This document shows positions 44,046-52,799 of a DNA stretch of 64,000 nucleotides, one piece after another. The notes below the pieces were generated by a model. The model was not told where the DNA came from. It saw nothing but the letters and a program-made list of their open reading frames with translations, and searched no databases. Where the stretch lies: assembly GCA_934292725.1 (NCBI GenBank), contig CAKQXY010000001.1, forward strand, positions 62,001 through 126,000, written 5' to 3'. This DNA is from an uncultured Lachnospiraceae bacterium. Its GTDB lineage: Bacteria > Bacillota > Clostridia > Lachnospirales > Lachnospiraceae. A program made the translations under genes and the position numbers. The first letter of the stretch is position 1; each line of letters starts with the position of its first letter.

Positions 44046-45167
44046 ATGAAACGTTTTTTTTCAATTGCAGCAACAGCGCTGATAAATGCATCACTTATTG
44101 GAACTATGAATGTTTATGCAGATAACGTATCAATTGATACAGCAAAGGAACATCTGAAAGCCGTATGGACAGAATATGCAGAAGCAATGAATGAACTTTA
44201 TGACAGCGAAGAATGGGCATATTCTTATATAAAAGAGTTTCTGGAGGAGAATAGCTGGGATGCGCTTATTCGTGCAAGAATTGCCTGCCGACTTGCAGCA
44301 TCAAATATCAGAGATCTCGAATTGACAGATAGCTTATCCGATGAAGAGTGTACGCTTCTGGCTAAAAATAATATTGACTATCAAGCTCTTCTGGTAGAAG
44401 CAGAGGATTTTGAAAACACCAGGGATGACGGAAGTAAAATCCTTTCCGATGCTCTTTTTATCAAGCTTGTCGAAGATGTATGGTATCAGGATTATCTGGA
44501 TGTATTGGGTGAGAAAATTGCCCTCAATGAAGAAAACCTTGAAATCTATCGTCAATATCTGGATGCAGAAATGCAATATTGTTTGGTTATAACAGACGAT
44601 CCGAATCGCCCTCAAAAAAGTGCTGAAGAATTGGAAAAAAAGTCCAATTCACTTCTTGACGAGTTTGATGCAATTTCGTCTGAATTAAAAAATTTAAAAG
44701 CGAAGGAGAATGCAATTTCTGATTTGGTTTTAGAAAAACTAATGGACGATGATAGTGATAGCATACAATGGTTTTTGGAAAATGCATCAAACATAGAAGA
44801 TACTCCAGAATTGCTTCCTTTACCAGTGTGGTATTTGGCAGAAGACTATAAATATGCATTTTTTGTTCTGAAGGATGACGCTACAATGAACTATCTGGAA
44901 TATGGTGACGATCTGAAAGAAGAGATGACAAAGGGAAAATATGGTATTTATATGCAGGGTGATCCGATTGACGCAGATGAAATAGACGAGTATATCACGC
45001 TTATTGACGACATGGTACAAGCTTCAACACAAGAGGATGATATATGGTTAATTGTTACGGATACCTACTCGATGCAGATTGATCTGACAGAAGATGCATT
45101 AACCATCATAATTGCTGGATCCGACATACCATTTTCACCACTTTATTTTTTGACACAACAGGAATGA
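44046..45167 (+). CDS. Exported acidic protein, partner of the kinase-NACHT gene
   Basis: ATG 44,046 gives a signal peptide (1-22, VYA before DN) and 373 residues; GTG 44,040 is also possible and would overlap the upstream stop. The mature part is helical and acidic with coiled coil (YDSEEWAYSYIKEFLEENSW, LNEENLEIYRQYLDAEMQY). It could bind the outside domain of the kinase-NACHT protein. A broken paralogue follows directly. Confidence 0.65.
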   Translation: MKRFFSIAATALINASLIGTMNVYADNVSIDTAKEHLKAVWTEYAEAMNELYDSEEWAYSYIKEFLEENSWDALIRARIACRLAASNIRDLELTDSLSDEECTLLAKNNIDYQALLVEAEDFENTRDDGSKILSDALFIKLVEDVWYQDYLDVLGEKIALNEENLEIYRQYLDAEMQYCLVITDDPNRPQKSAEELEKKSNSLLDEFDAISSELKNLKAKENAISDLVLEKLMDDDSDSIQWFLENASNIEDTPELLPLPVWYLAEDYKYAFFVLKDDATMNYLEYGDDLKEEMTKGKYGIYMQGDPIDADEIDEYITLIDDMVQASTQEDDIWLIVTDTYSMQIDLTEDALTIIIAGSDIPFSPLYFLTQQE

Positions 45168-45195
45168 ATTCGTGACAGGAAGGATATTCGATGAT

Positions 45196-46298
45196 ATGAA
45201 ACGATTTTTAACTACTTTGGCCATTGGGATAACGGTAGCACTCATCGGGACTATGAATAGTTACGCCGCAAATGATGTATCAATTGACACGGCAAAGGAA
45301 CATCTGAAAGCAGAACAGACAGAATACGTAGCAGCAATGAATTGTTCGATAGTGAAGATTGGGCATTTTCTTATATAAGAGAATTTTTGGAAGAAAAAAG
45401 TTGGGATTCTCTTATACGGGCACGAATTGCTTGTCAACTTGCAGCATCACATATCCAAGATATTGAAGTGATAGATAGTTTATCGGATGAAGAATGTACA
45501 TTGTTGGCCAAAAATAACATTGACTATCAATCAATTCCGTTAGCTATAGAACTCTTTGAATCTTTTCGAGATGGTGAACTTACATCTTTTGATGTTTTAT
45601 TTAATAGTCTTATTGCAACAATTGACTATCAGGATGAGCTAGATTTATTAGCTGAACATGTTGACTTGCATGAGGAAGTCAATAATCGAAATCGTTATTT
45701 TAATGATATAGACAGTCAATATTGTTTGGCTATAATAGATGATCCAAATAAACCACAAAAAAGTGCTGAAGAATTGGAGATAGAACTTAATTCTGCTATG
45801 GATAAGATAGAGGAAATTTCGCCTAAGTTAAGCAAAATAGAAGCAAAGTATGCGGCAACCACAGAGCTATTTTCTGAAAAAATGGAGGAAGGAGATTTAC
45901 AGTGGTTTCGGGATAATGCTGTGAATATAGAGGGAGTACCGAAATTACTTTCTTACCCAGAATGGTTTGCTCCAGAGGATTTTGAATACATATTTTATAC
46001 TCGACAAGAAGATGGTTCAATGAATCGCTTTGAATATGGCGATGATCTGGAAAAAGAAATGTCTACTGGAGATTATTATGTCTTTATACAAGGGGAACCA
46101 ATTGATGCAAAAGAAATAGATGATTATGTTACATCACTTAAGAAGTTTGTAATAGCCACAACGAGAAAAGATGATACCTGGGTAATTATACAGGATACCT
46201 ATTCGTTGCGTATTGACTTGACAGAGGACGATATGTCTATACTTATTCAGGGAACAGACATTCCTTTTTCCTTACTCTTTTTTTTAACACTTAGGTGA
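45196..46298 (+). pseudogene. Frameshifted paralogue of the exported protein
   Basis: The signal peptide and first 45 codons (SIDTAKEHLKAEQTEYVAAM) are in one frame, then the rest (LFDSEDWAFSYIREFLEEKS to the end) is in another, each matching the 44,046 product. The join is at AATTGTTCGAT near 45,342. The intact gene has AATGAACTT there, so the ancestor probably read GAATGAATTG with a 4-bp GAAT duplicate that was lost. Only a short peptide is likely made. Confidence 0.8.
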
Positions 46299-46328
46299 GT
46301 TAATCCAAGACCGGCATCGGTAGAAGAC

Positions 46329-46375
46329 AAAAAGGCATTCCATTTACTTGCATGAGCAGTGGAATGCCTTTTTTG
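46329..46375 (+). terminator. Terminator after the exported-protein pair
   Basis: AAAAAGGCATTCCA pairs with TGGAATGCCTTTTTT around a 17-nt loop. Confidence 0.88.
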
Positions 46376-46463
46376 TTTATTGAGACCGAGCGTTTTATAA
46401 AGTATATCAGCGATGATCATAAGGGCAAAGAGGAATCTTAAGAATCCACATAACATCCAACCT

Positions 46464-46515
46464 CGGAAACAAGTTTCAAATAATTTTATGGCATATGCTA
46501 TTCTTCAGGTATAAA
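46464..46515 (+). promoter_or_regulatory. CGGAAACA element before the zinc-finger membrane protein
   Basis: CGGAAACAAGTTTC (46,464) is followed by TATTCT at 46,499 (35 bp) and TATAAA at 46,510. It is the same motif as at 24,661, 26,308 and 27,459, so these genes may share an activator. Confidence 0.4.
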
Positions 46516-46544
46516 ATAAAACACCACAAAAAGGAGAAAAAAGT

Positions 46545-47225
46545 TTGAGAAAAAAGTCAACTAAATTTACCGCTACCGTGTTGTTTATAATCATCGCAAT
46601 AATCGTCTTACTATTTGCAATAGGATTTTATCTCGAAAAGAGTGATGAAAAACACAATGAGAAAGTTATCTTGGGAGTACAACAAACTATTATAAGCGAT
46701 AATGTTACATTAATAGAAGCAATTCACGCATTCTTCGGAAATGATGGTTCATGGTTTCTGGTAGGTTGCAGTGAAGATGGAAATGAACTTGTGGATCTTA
46801 AGGTGAATAATGGACAGCATTATCTGAGTGCAAGATTTGAATGGCTTGGAAAAGATTCAATAGGCGGAAATTGCGCACAAACAATAACGTTTCTGTATGA
46901 TTATTCTGAAGTAACCGCGCAGGAATATAATCAAATTCTTGATAAAATGGTACAAGCTGCCAAAAATAAAGGACAACAGAAGGGCTATAGTAATATTTCT
47001 TCAAACTATACATCAAATAACAATTCAAGTGTATGCCAAGGCTGCAATGGAACAGGAAGATCTGATCTTAAGTGCAGTTACTGTAGTGGAACAGGAGTCG
47101 ATCCTACTTACGAAACAGTTCGAAAAAATCCAGTTTTACGACCATTCATGAGTGAGGAATGTCCTTCATGTGAAGGAACTGGATACCGAAGCTGTCCTTT
47201 ATGCGTTGGAACAGGAAGACAATAA
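46545..47225 (+). CDS. Membrane protein with four DnaJ-type CxxCxGTG motifs
   Basis: TTG start behind AAAAGGAGAAAAAAGT. The 226-residue product has a membrane helix (ATVLFIIIAIIVLLFAIGFY, about 9-28), a beta-type middle (about 40-140), and a C-terminal set CQGCNGTG, CSYCSGTG, CPSCEGTG, CPLCVGTG. These four motifs match DnaJ zinc-finger repeats. No J domain. It resembles the lipoprotein at 27,539 in design but not in sequence elsewhere. Confidence 0.75.
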   Translation: MRKKSTKFTATVLFIIIAIIVLLFAIGFYLEKSDEKHNEKVILGVQQTIISDNVTLIEAIHAFFGNDGSWFLVGCSEDGNELVDLKVNNGQHYLSARFEWLGKDSIGGNCAQTITFLYDYSEVTAQEYNQILDKMVQAAKNKGQQKGYSNISSNYTSNNNSSVCQGCNGTGRSDLKCSYCSGTGVDPTYETVRKNPVLRPFMSEECPSCEGTGYRSCPLCVGTGRQ

Positions 47226-47303
47226 GCAAACAACATCAGTTCACTCATTTGAGGACTTTTGGGATACTAATATAATGAAAGGGTAACTTACATAATGCCA
47301 ACT

Positions 47304-47327
47304 CGGAAACAAATTAGAACGTATAAT
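47304..47327 (+). promoter_or_regulatory. CGGAAACA element and -10 before the last accessory gene
   Basis: CTCGGAAACAAATT is 18 bp before TATAAT (47,322-47,327), so here the motif overlaps the -35 position instead of lying further upstream. Confidence 0.4.
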
Positions 47328-47347
47328 AGAAAGGCAAAAAATAAATT

Positions 47348-48025
47348 ATGGGACTGTTAAAATCTTTATTTAATAAAAGAAACAATAATCTGGAAAATCA
47401 AATATTAAATCTTCCCGATGCAGAAATTTCTAAGCTTCCGAAGTATTTAATATATCCTCAAAATCTGGATTCAAAAGCAAAAGCTATCTCCAATCAAAAA
47501 TGCGGTTACCAGCTTATGCTGGATAACGAACTTGCAAATACGACACCTGAAGTAAAAAAAAATCAGCCAGCTTTTGATTGTAACGAAACTCACATTTATT
47601 GGAAAACGAATCTTCCATACTTTGTTAGTGTTACTACAATGAAAACACCCAGTGTAAAAACATCGAATCTGAAAGGATGGGTAGAATCTCAGGATAAGAT
47701 GGGACAAATGTTTGGTTCTATGATTTCGTTTCTCAATCTTCCATCTAAAATGAAGTTTGGCGAATATACATGCGTCCAAATGATCTATTTAGGGCAATCA
47801 GAAACTTATAATAAGCTTCATAGCTTCGAAGAGACTCATGTATATTGTCATATTTTTTTTCTTGGAAATCAATTATATAAGAAGTTTATTTTATGTGCAA
47901 AACGTGGAATAACGTCTTGGAAAGTTGAGTGTACGATTCCAACAGAGCCAAATGCAGTACCAACGCAAAATATAGAATTACCAGGAATGATTTTTGGCTC
48001 TTTTTTTAAGGCAATGAACAAGTGA
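47348..48025 (+). CDS. Unknown accessory protein
   Basis: A 225-residue protein. It starts MGLLKSLFNKRN, a looser match to MGFFSKLFRK of the other two proteins. The body is alpha/beta (YPQNLDSKAKAISNQKCGYQ, TCVQMIYLGQ) with no signal peptide. No family recognised. It is the last gene of the accessory region before the core. Confidence 0.55.
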   Translation: MGLLKSLFNKRNNNLENQILNLPDAEISKLPKYLIYPQNLDSKAKAISNQKCGYQLMLDNELANTTPEVKKNQPAFDCNETHIYWKTNLPYFVSVTTMKTPSVKTSNLKGWVESQDKMGQMFGSMISFLNLPSKMKFGEYTCVQMIYLGQSETYNKLHSFEETHVYCHIFFLGNQLYKKFILCAKRGITSWKVECTIPTEPNAVPTQNIELPGMIFGSFFKAMNK

Positions 48026-48056
48026 TACTTCTACAGAAAGACAGACCTGCGATATT

Positions 48057-48117
48057 CGATTATTTGAAGTTTCAGGAGCATTTTGCCCTCAGATACCAAC
48101 AAGTTCGCTAATCGGCA
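48057..48117 (+). pseudogene. Fragment of a metallophosphoesterase gene
   Basis: Encodes LFEVSGAFCPQIPTSSLIG, against LFEIPEAFRPQILTGSLIG (from 29,448) in the phosphoesterase gene. No more of the gene is present. It marks a deleted or recombined copy at the accessory/core border. Confidence 0.8.
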
Positions 48118-48138
48118 GGATTATTCTTGCCGATTTTT
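48110..48138 (+). terminator. Terminator at the end of the accessory region
   Basis: AATCGGCA pairs with TGCCGATT around a 12-nt loop, followed by a T run. Confidence 0.8.
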
Positions 48139-48193
48139 TCATGGTTCAGAAGAAAAAAACGTTACTGTTCATGGATAAGCCAATATTGCGGAA

Positions 48194-48326
48194 AAGCCCG
48201 AAGGTGAATGGATTTCACGAGACGGACACTTGAAGCAGGTCTTTCAAAGTAATGTATAATAAAAAAGAACATAAAAGGAGCCTGCGGAGTTTGGTCCGTC
48301 GACGAAACCATTGAACCGAAGGGCTT
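48194..48326. ncRNA. Candidate structured RNA beside the recombinase gene
   Basis: A rod of four helices with internal loops: AAGCCC (48,194) with GGGCTT (48,321); AATGGATTTC (48,207) with GAAACCATT (48,304), one bulge; GACGGAC (48,221) with GTCCGTC (48,294); GCAGG (48,235) with CCTGC (48,281). The tip is a 41-nt A-rich loop holding TATAAT. No ORF fits. Strand is uncertain: plus reads toward a T8 run at 48,343, minus ends GGGCTTTT. A 6S-like RNA or a recombinase-linked palindrome are alternatives. Confidence 0.5.
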
Positions 48327-48368
48327 GTGTTGTATGACGCATGATTTTTTTTACTTATCAGAATTAAC

Positions 48369-49430
48369 TTAATCTCTAAGCTTTACTGCATTTCTTGCAC
48401 CGCGTCGTCTATCATCTTCAAGAGCAGCGTAGTGCTTTTTTGTTGTATTTACATCGTTATGTCCAAGAACATCTGCCACCAAATAAATATCGCCAGTTTC
48501 GCGATATAAATTTGTTCCGTAGGTACTGCGCAGCTTATGAGGTGTGATGTGTTTGACTGTCGTAACAGTTTGGGCGTATTTTTTTACTAGCTTTTCAACA
48601 GCTCTTACACTGATTCGTTTTTTTTGAAGTGATAAAAACAAAGCTTCCTCATGACCAGCTACAGCATCTGTTTTTTTGCGTTCTTCAATGTATGAAAGAA
48701 GAGCGCTTTCAACTTCATCTCCAAAATAAACAACAACCTCCTTACCGCCTTTTCTATGAATGCGAATACCATCATTTTTAAAATCAACATCATCAATATT
48801 TAGTCCTACGCATTCCGATACGCGGATGCCTGTTCCAAGCATTAGTGTAAGAAGCGCTATATCACGCAATTTTGTCCTGTCATGGAAACGTTGTTCTCGC
48901 TCAGATAGTTTATCACCACTTTCTGCCTGATCGAGCAGCAATGCCACCTCATCGATATCTAGCCTTGTAATTGCCTTATCATGTACCTTTGGCATAGTTA
49001 CAAGATCAACAGGGTTATACGTAATATCTTCATGCTGAATAAAATATCGATAGAAAGAGCGAAGAGAAGCAAGCTTTCGTTTTAATCCTAGTTCATGGTT
49101 TGTTTTTGTATTATTGCTTCCTTCATTTTTAGGATCCGTATATGCCTGCAGATACTCAAGATATTCCTCAATATCAGTGGGACGAAGCTTCTCCAAATCA
49201 TCTAATGTAATATCACGAATTTCTTTTTGGGCAAAGATAGGATTATTTTCATGCAAATATGAAAAAAACACATTTAAATCATATGCATAAGCAATTCGAG
49301 TGCGCGATTCTGTATGAGGCTGGATACCACGAAAATAATCCTTTGCATATGGTGGAAGAGTACTGATTAGCATTCGCAGGCGGTATGTATTATCAATATC
49401 AATCTGCTCACTATATGAATTAACTCCCAT
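48369..49430 (-). CDS. Tyrosine recombinase, XerC/XerD family
   Basis: A 353-residue protein. The N-terminal SAM-like DNA-binding domain covers residues 25-135. The catalytic residues are in order: Arg in GTGIRVSE (about 213), Lys in RKGGKE (about 240), HKLR (about 303), and GHNDVNTTKKHY with the His and the nucleophile Tyr (about 326-337). Its ATG directly abuts the ttcA-like stop and its ribosome site GGAGGTGAATTG lies in that gene, so the two are cotranscribed. It may be the chromosome dimer recombinase of this genome or a host-adapted relative. The accessory region ends next to it. Confidence 0.85.
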   Translation of the reverse strand: MGVNSYSEQIDIDNTYRLRMLISTLPPYAKDYFRGIQPHTESRTRIAYAYDLNVFFSYLHENNPIFAQKEIRDITLDDLEKLRPTDIEEYLEYLQAYTDPKNEGSNNTKTNHELGLKRKLASLRSFYRYFIQHEDITYNPVDLVTMPKVHDKAITRLDIDEVALLLDQAESGDKLSEREQRFHDRTKLRDIALLTLMLGTGIRVSECVGLNIDDVDFKNDGIRIHRKGGKEVVVYFGDEVESALLSYIEERKKTDAVAGHEEALFLSLQKKRISVRAVEKLVKKYAQTVTTVKHITPHKLRSTYGTNLYRETGDIYLVADVLGHNDVNTTKKHYAALEDDRRRGARNAVKLRD

Positions 49431-50243
49431 TTACAATTCACCTCCTGCCTGATCTGCCTTTGCAGAATTTCTTGTTTTTTCCTGCATTTTGCTGTTTTTG
49501 ATCAGCTGTTTTACATCCATATGCGTGCGTGCAGCTGTCCAGTCATCAATATTGCCATTTTCAATAGCATGAAAAAAGCGATCTTTGGCATCTGGGTAGA
49601 TGGAGGTTAATTGTTTCATAAGTGGCTCCATATCACTTCTTGCAGAATGACCATCGCGCGGACATAGGTTTTTAATAACAGGAAGCTGATATTGCTGTGC
49701 GAAGTTTTTAATTTCACCTTCACTTACATAAATAAGTGGACGAATTACAGTAATTTGACTATCATCATATGCAGTATATGGTGATACGGCATAAAAACGC
49801 CCCTCAAACAGCATAGACATCATCATTGTATATATAATATCTTCCTTATGGTGACCAAGAGCCAGCTTAGTACAGCCAAGTTCCAATGCTTTTGAAATCA
49901 GTGCACCACGACGAAGATTTGCACAAAAAGAGCAAGATCCATTTGGGTTTTCAGGATGAAAGACAATATCTTTTATTTGCGTATTACAAATGAAAAATGG
50001 AACGTCAAGTTCATCACAAAGCCTCTGAACAGGCGTAAAATCCATTCCAAAGCCAATATCAATAGTAATTGCACAAATGGTAAAAGAAGCGGGATAGAAG
50101 CGTTTGAGACCTGCTAGCGCATATAATAATGCCAGACTATCTTTTCCACCAGAGACTGCCACTGCAATTTTATCTCCATCTTCAATTAAATTGTATTCAT
50201 CTGCTACCTGACGTACATAGCGGTATAATTTTTGTAATTTCAT
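49431..50243 (-). CDS. ttcA: TtcA-like tRNA thiolation protein
   Basis: Start set at ATG 50,243; GTG at 50,258 is part of the ribosome site. The 270-residue product is a PP-loop ATPase: AVSGGKDS (about 33-40), then CSFCANLRRG and a later Cys in KNLCPRDGHS, as in the TtcA group that places sulfur on tRNA cytidine 32 using an iron-sulfur cluster. The signature order fits TtcA. Other PP-loop thiolases are possible. Confidence 0.75.
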   Translation of the reverse strand: MKLQKLYRYVRQVADEYNLIEDGDKIAVAVSGGKDSLALLYALAGLKRFYPASFTICAITIDIGFGMDFTPVQRLCDELDVPFFICNTQIKDIVFHPENPNGSCSFCANLRRGALISKALELGCTKLALGHHKEDIIYTMMMSMLFEGRFYAVSPYTAYDDSQITVIRPLIYVSEGEIKNFAQQYQLPVIKNLCPRDGHSARSDMEPLMKQLTSIYPDAKDRFFHAIENGNIDDWTAARTHMDVKQLIKNSKMQEKTRNSAKADQAGGEL

Positions 50244-50428
50244 AACTATATGTCTCACCTTTCATAGATTCCATACGATGATTTTATCACAAAAAGAGAT
50301 GAGCGTAAAGAAATTTACCGTTGCCGCGCTTTTTGTTTTGTGGTAGACTATACACTTGTGAAAGATTGACGTATAAAAATGACAATCTACGACAATGCAA
50401 GTCTTAATAAAGGAGAAAATTAAAGATT

Positions 50429-51445
50429 ATGCTTAACAAAATAGCAAAACGGGTAATATTGCTTTTATGTACAATTACTGTTGTTGGAGTTTTATCTGGC
50501 TGCGCTGAAACAATTCTTTCTCAAAATGGTCCAACCGCAATTTTTGTCGCAGGAAAACTAGATTCTGATAATACATTTTCCAAATCTGCGAATTGGCTGG
50601 AGAATGTTTTTTCCAAGTTTGAAAATCTAGCAAAACATGGAGCAGAAGAGAAGTCACAAACGCTTGCGATTCCGGATCAGTATCAAGTACTCTTAATTGG
50701 AAGTGATAGACGTGATGGTTCCTGGAATGGAAATTCTGACGTAATGATTTTAGCTTCATTAAATCGAAACAAGAAGACAATTTCTTTCATTTCATTTATG
50801 CGTGATACTGGTGTAAATGTTCCAAATGTTGGGTATGGAAAACTTAATTGTTCTTTTGCCAAAGGCGGAGCTGAATTGTTACAAAGCACACTTGAATCAA
50901 ATTTTCAAATCTCGATTGATAATTACATTGCAACTGATTTTGTCAGCATGGCCGATATAATTGATTTGTTCGGGGGCGTTGATCTTGATATAACAGATGC
51001 AGAGATTCCGGTAATCAATAGTTATATCAATGAAATGGCAACATTGAGAGGATTTGATCCGTCAGAATATCAGCTTTCAGCAGCTGGAACATTACATTTA
51101 AATGGTTTGCAGGCAGTTGGATATATGCGCGATCGTTATGTAGGAAGCAACGATTTTCAGAGAACCGAACGCCAGAGAATTGTTTTGCAAAAACTTCTTG
51201 AAAAGCTTAAAACCATGAATGCATTAGAAATATTGAAATTAGGTTCATCAATGACAAACTTGTCAATTCAGCATAATTTTACAGCTGAACAAATTGCTGG
51301 ATTGGCCGCGCTTGCTTTGGAATGTAGAAATTATACAGTGGTAATGGATCGTATTCCTTATGACGGATTATATACTTCAAATGGAGAAAATCTGGATCCT
51401 ATATGGCCAGAAACCATTGAAAAACTGCATGCGACAATTTATTAA
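50429..51445 (+). CDS. LytR-CpsA-Psr (LCP) family lipoprotein
   Basis: A 338-residue protein. The N-terminus is a lipoprotein signal with LSGC (about residue 25), unusual because most LCP proteins have a plain membrane anchor. The LCP core starts at VLLIGSDRRD with SDVMILASLN and FMRDTGVNVP, and includes LNGLQAVGYMRDRY and RTERQR. These enzymes attach wall polymers to peptidoglycan outside the membrane. It is separate from the - strand genes and has its own promoter region at 50,260-50,428. Confidence 0.85.
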   Translation: MLNKIAKRVILLLCTITVVGVLSGCAETILSQNGPTAIFVAGKLDSDNTFSKSANWLENVFSKFENLAKHGAEEKSQTLAIPDQYQVLLIGSDRRDGSWNGNSDVMILASLNRNKKTISFISFMRDTGVNVPNVGYGKLNCSFAKGGAELLQSTLESNFQISIDNYIATDFVSMADIIDLFGGVDLDITDAEIPVINSYINEMATLRGFDPSEYQLSAAGTLHLNGLQAVGYMRDRYVGSNDFQRTERQRIVLQKLLEKLKTMNALEILKLGSSMTNLSIQHNFTAEQIAGLAALALECRNYTVVMDRIPYDGLYTSNGENLDPIWPETIEKLHATIY

Positions 51446-51616
51446 AACAACGAGTAAAATGATGGTAGGTTTAGACCATCATTTTACTTCCAGGTATATT
51501 TATTCGTTAAACTAGGGTTTCGCGAACAAATATATCTCTCTTATTATTAGCGATACCCCCCATTTGTATATTCCAGATCAAGTAGCTGATATGCAAAATG
51601 TTTGACTTTACTTCAG

Positions 51617-51670
51617 CGAACACATTTTCGCAAACTTTTGTTTGCATTTTCTCCGATTTTATGCTATACT
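51617..51670 (+). promoter_or_regulatory. LexA operator and promoter
   Basis: CGAACACATTTTCG (51,617-51,630) and GCAAACTTTTGTTTGC (51,630-51,645) are two adjoining sites with the AAC-N4-GTT core, the second a perfect palindrome. The second overlaps TTGCAT (51,642), 17 bp before TATACT (51,665). This points to autorepression and SOS induction of lexA. Confidence 0.75.
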
Positions 51671-51740
51671 ACTTTCAAGTATAAATCAATGCTTATCAAT
51701 ATATGATTAATAACTTAGCTTGAAAAAGGAGGACTTATTT

Positions 51741-52367
51741 ATGACATATGGAAAAATCACAAATAAGCAGCGTGAAGTACTAGAATATTTAAAACAACAG
51801 GTTCTGCAGAAAGGTTATCCGCCGTCTGTACGTGAAATCTGTGATGCTGTCGGATTAAAATCTACTTCTTCCGTTCATGCACATCTTGAATCACTTGAAA
51901 GAAATGGTTACATCCGCAAGGATCCAACAAAACCTAGAGCAATTGAAATTGTTGATGATGGCTTTAATCTTGTCCGCACGGAAACTGTATATATTCCTGA
52001 GGTTGGAAAGGTTGCTGCCGGACAGCCTATTCTTGCAATTGAAAATATTGATGCTTATTTGCCATTCCCGGCATATATGATTCCGCAGGGAAAGGATGTT
52101 TTTGTCCTGACTGTTAAGGGTGACAGTATGGTTGAAGCAGGTATTTTTGATGGTGATAAGCTTGTTGTCGCTAAGCAAAACACCGCACAGAATGGTGAAA
52201 TTGTCGTTGCACTTGTAGATGATTCTGCTACTGTTAAAACTTTTTATAAAGAAGATGGTCATTATCGTCTGCAGCCTCAAAACAGCTCCATGGAACCTAT
52301 TATCGTTGATAATGTTGAGATCATTGGAAAGGTAATCAGCCTGTTCCGTCCAAAGATTGTTTCTTAA
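51741..52367 (+). CDS. lexA: LexA SOS repressor
   Basis: ATG 51,741 behind AAAAGGAGG; the longer TTG start is unlikely. The 208-residue protein has a winged HTH (YPPSVREICDAVGLKSTSSV, with VHAHLESLERNGYIRKD), the self-cleavage site Ala-Gly in KVAAGQP, the nucleophile Ser in GDSMVEAGIFDGD and the base Lys in ATVKTFYKE. All parts are typical. Confidence 0.97.
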   Translation: MTYGKITNKQREVLEYLKQQVLQKGYPPSVREICDAVGLKSTSSVHAHLESLERNGYIRKDPTKPRAIEIVDDGFNLVRTETVYIPEVGKVAAGQPILAIENIDAYLPFPAYMIPQGKDVFVLTVKGDSMVEAGIFDGDKLVVAKQNTAQNGEIVVALVDDSATVKTFYKEDGHYRLQPQNSSMEPIIVDNVEIIGKVISLFRPKIVS

Positions 52368-52370
52368 AAG

Positions 52371-52421
52371 TTAAAAAGACCGTATCCTTAGAGACTTTTC
52401 TCCAAAGATACGGTCTTTTTG
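52371..52421. terminator. Bidirectional terminator between lexA and rsfS
   Basis: AAAAGACCGTATC pairs with GATACGGTCTTTTT; A and T runs flank both arms. Confidence 0.9.
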
Positions 52422-52430
52422 TGCTGTAAA

Positions 52431-52796
52431 TTATAAAGCGGCTTCTTTAATGCCAAGCTGTTCCTTTGACACTGAGATTGCATCTCTCCAAAGACGCTCA
52501 AGATCATAGAATAAACGATCTTCCTTATTGAATATATGAACAATAATATCGCCAAAGTCAAGCAGTACCCAGCCAGATTCTGACTTTCCCTCAACACGGC
52601 AGTGATTGCCATTTTTCATCATCTGCTCTTCTACATTATCAGCAATTGCCTGCAGCTGATTGTTATTCTCAGCATCTGCAATCACAAAATAATCTGCCAT
52701 AACAGAAATACCGCTGATATCAAGAACACTGATTCGGCTTCCTTTTTTATCCTCAATTGCATTGTAAATCAATGCTGCCTTTTGCTTTACTTCCAT
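52431..52796 (-). CDS. rsfS: Ribosomal silencing factor RsfS
   Basis: A 121-residue protein, the usual length. It begins with the helix KAALIYNAIEDKKGSRISVL and has DISGISVMADYFVIADAENN, LDFGDIIVHIFNKEDR and YDLERLW of the DUF143 family. RsfS binds L14 and blocks subunit joining in starvation. It follows yqeK by 3 bp. Confidence 0.95.
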   Translation of the reverse strand: MEVKQKAALIYNAIEDKKGSRISVLDISGISVMADYFVIADAENNNQLQAIADNVEEQMMKNGNHCRVEGKSESGWVLLDFGDIIVHIFNKEDRLFYDLERLWRDAISVSKEQLGIKEAAL

Positions 52797-52799
52797 AAG

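Noticed and set aside
1..48150. Prophage or integrative conjugative element
   Set aside because: No capsid, portal, terminase, relaxase or coupling protein is visible. The HerA/VirB4-type ATPases alone are not enough.
48194..48326. Integron attC site
   Set aside because: The paired arms lack the RYYYAAC/GTTRRRY core boxes and no gene cassettes follow.
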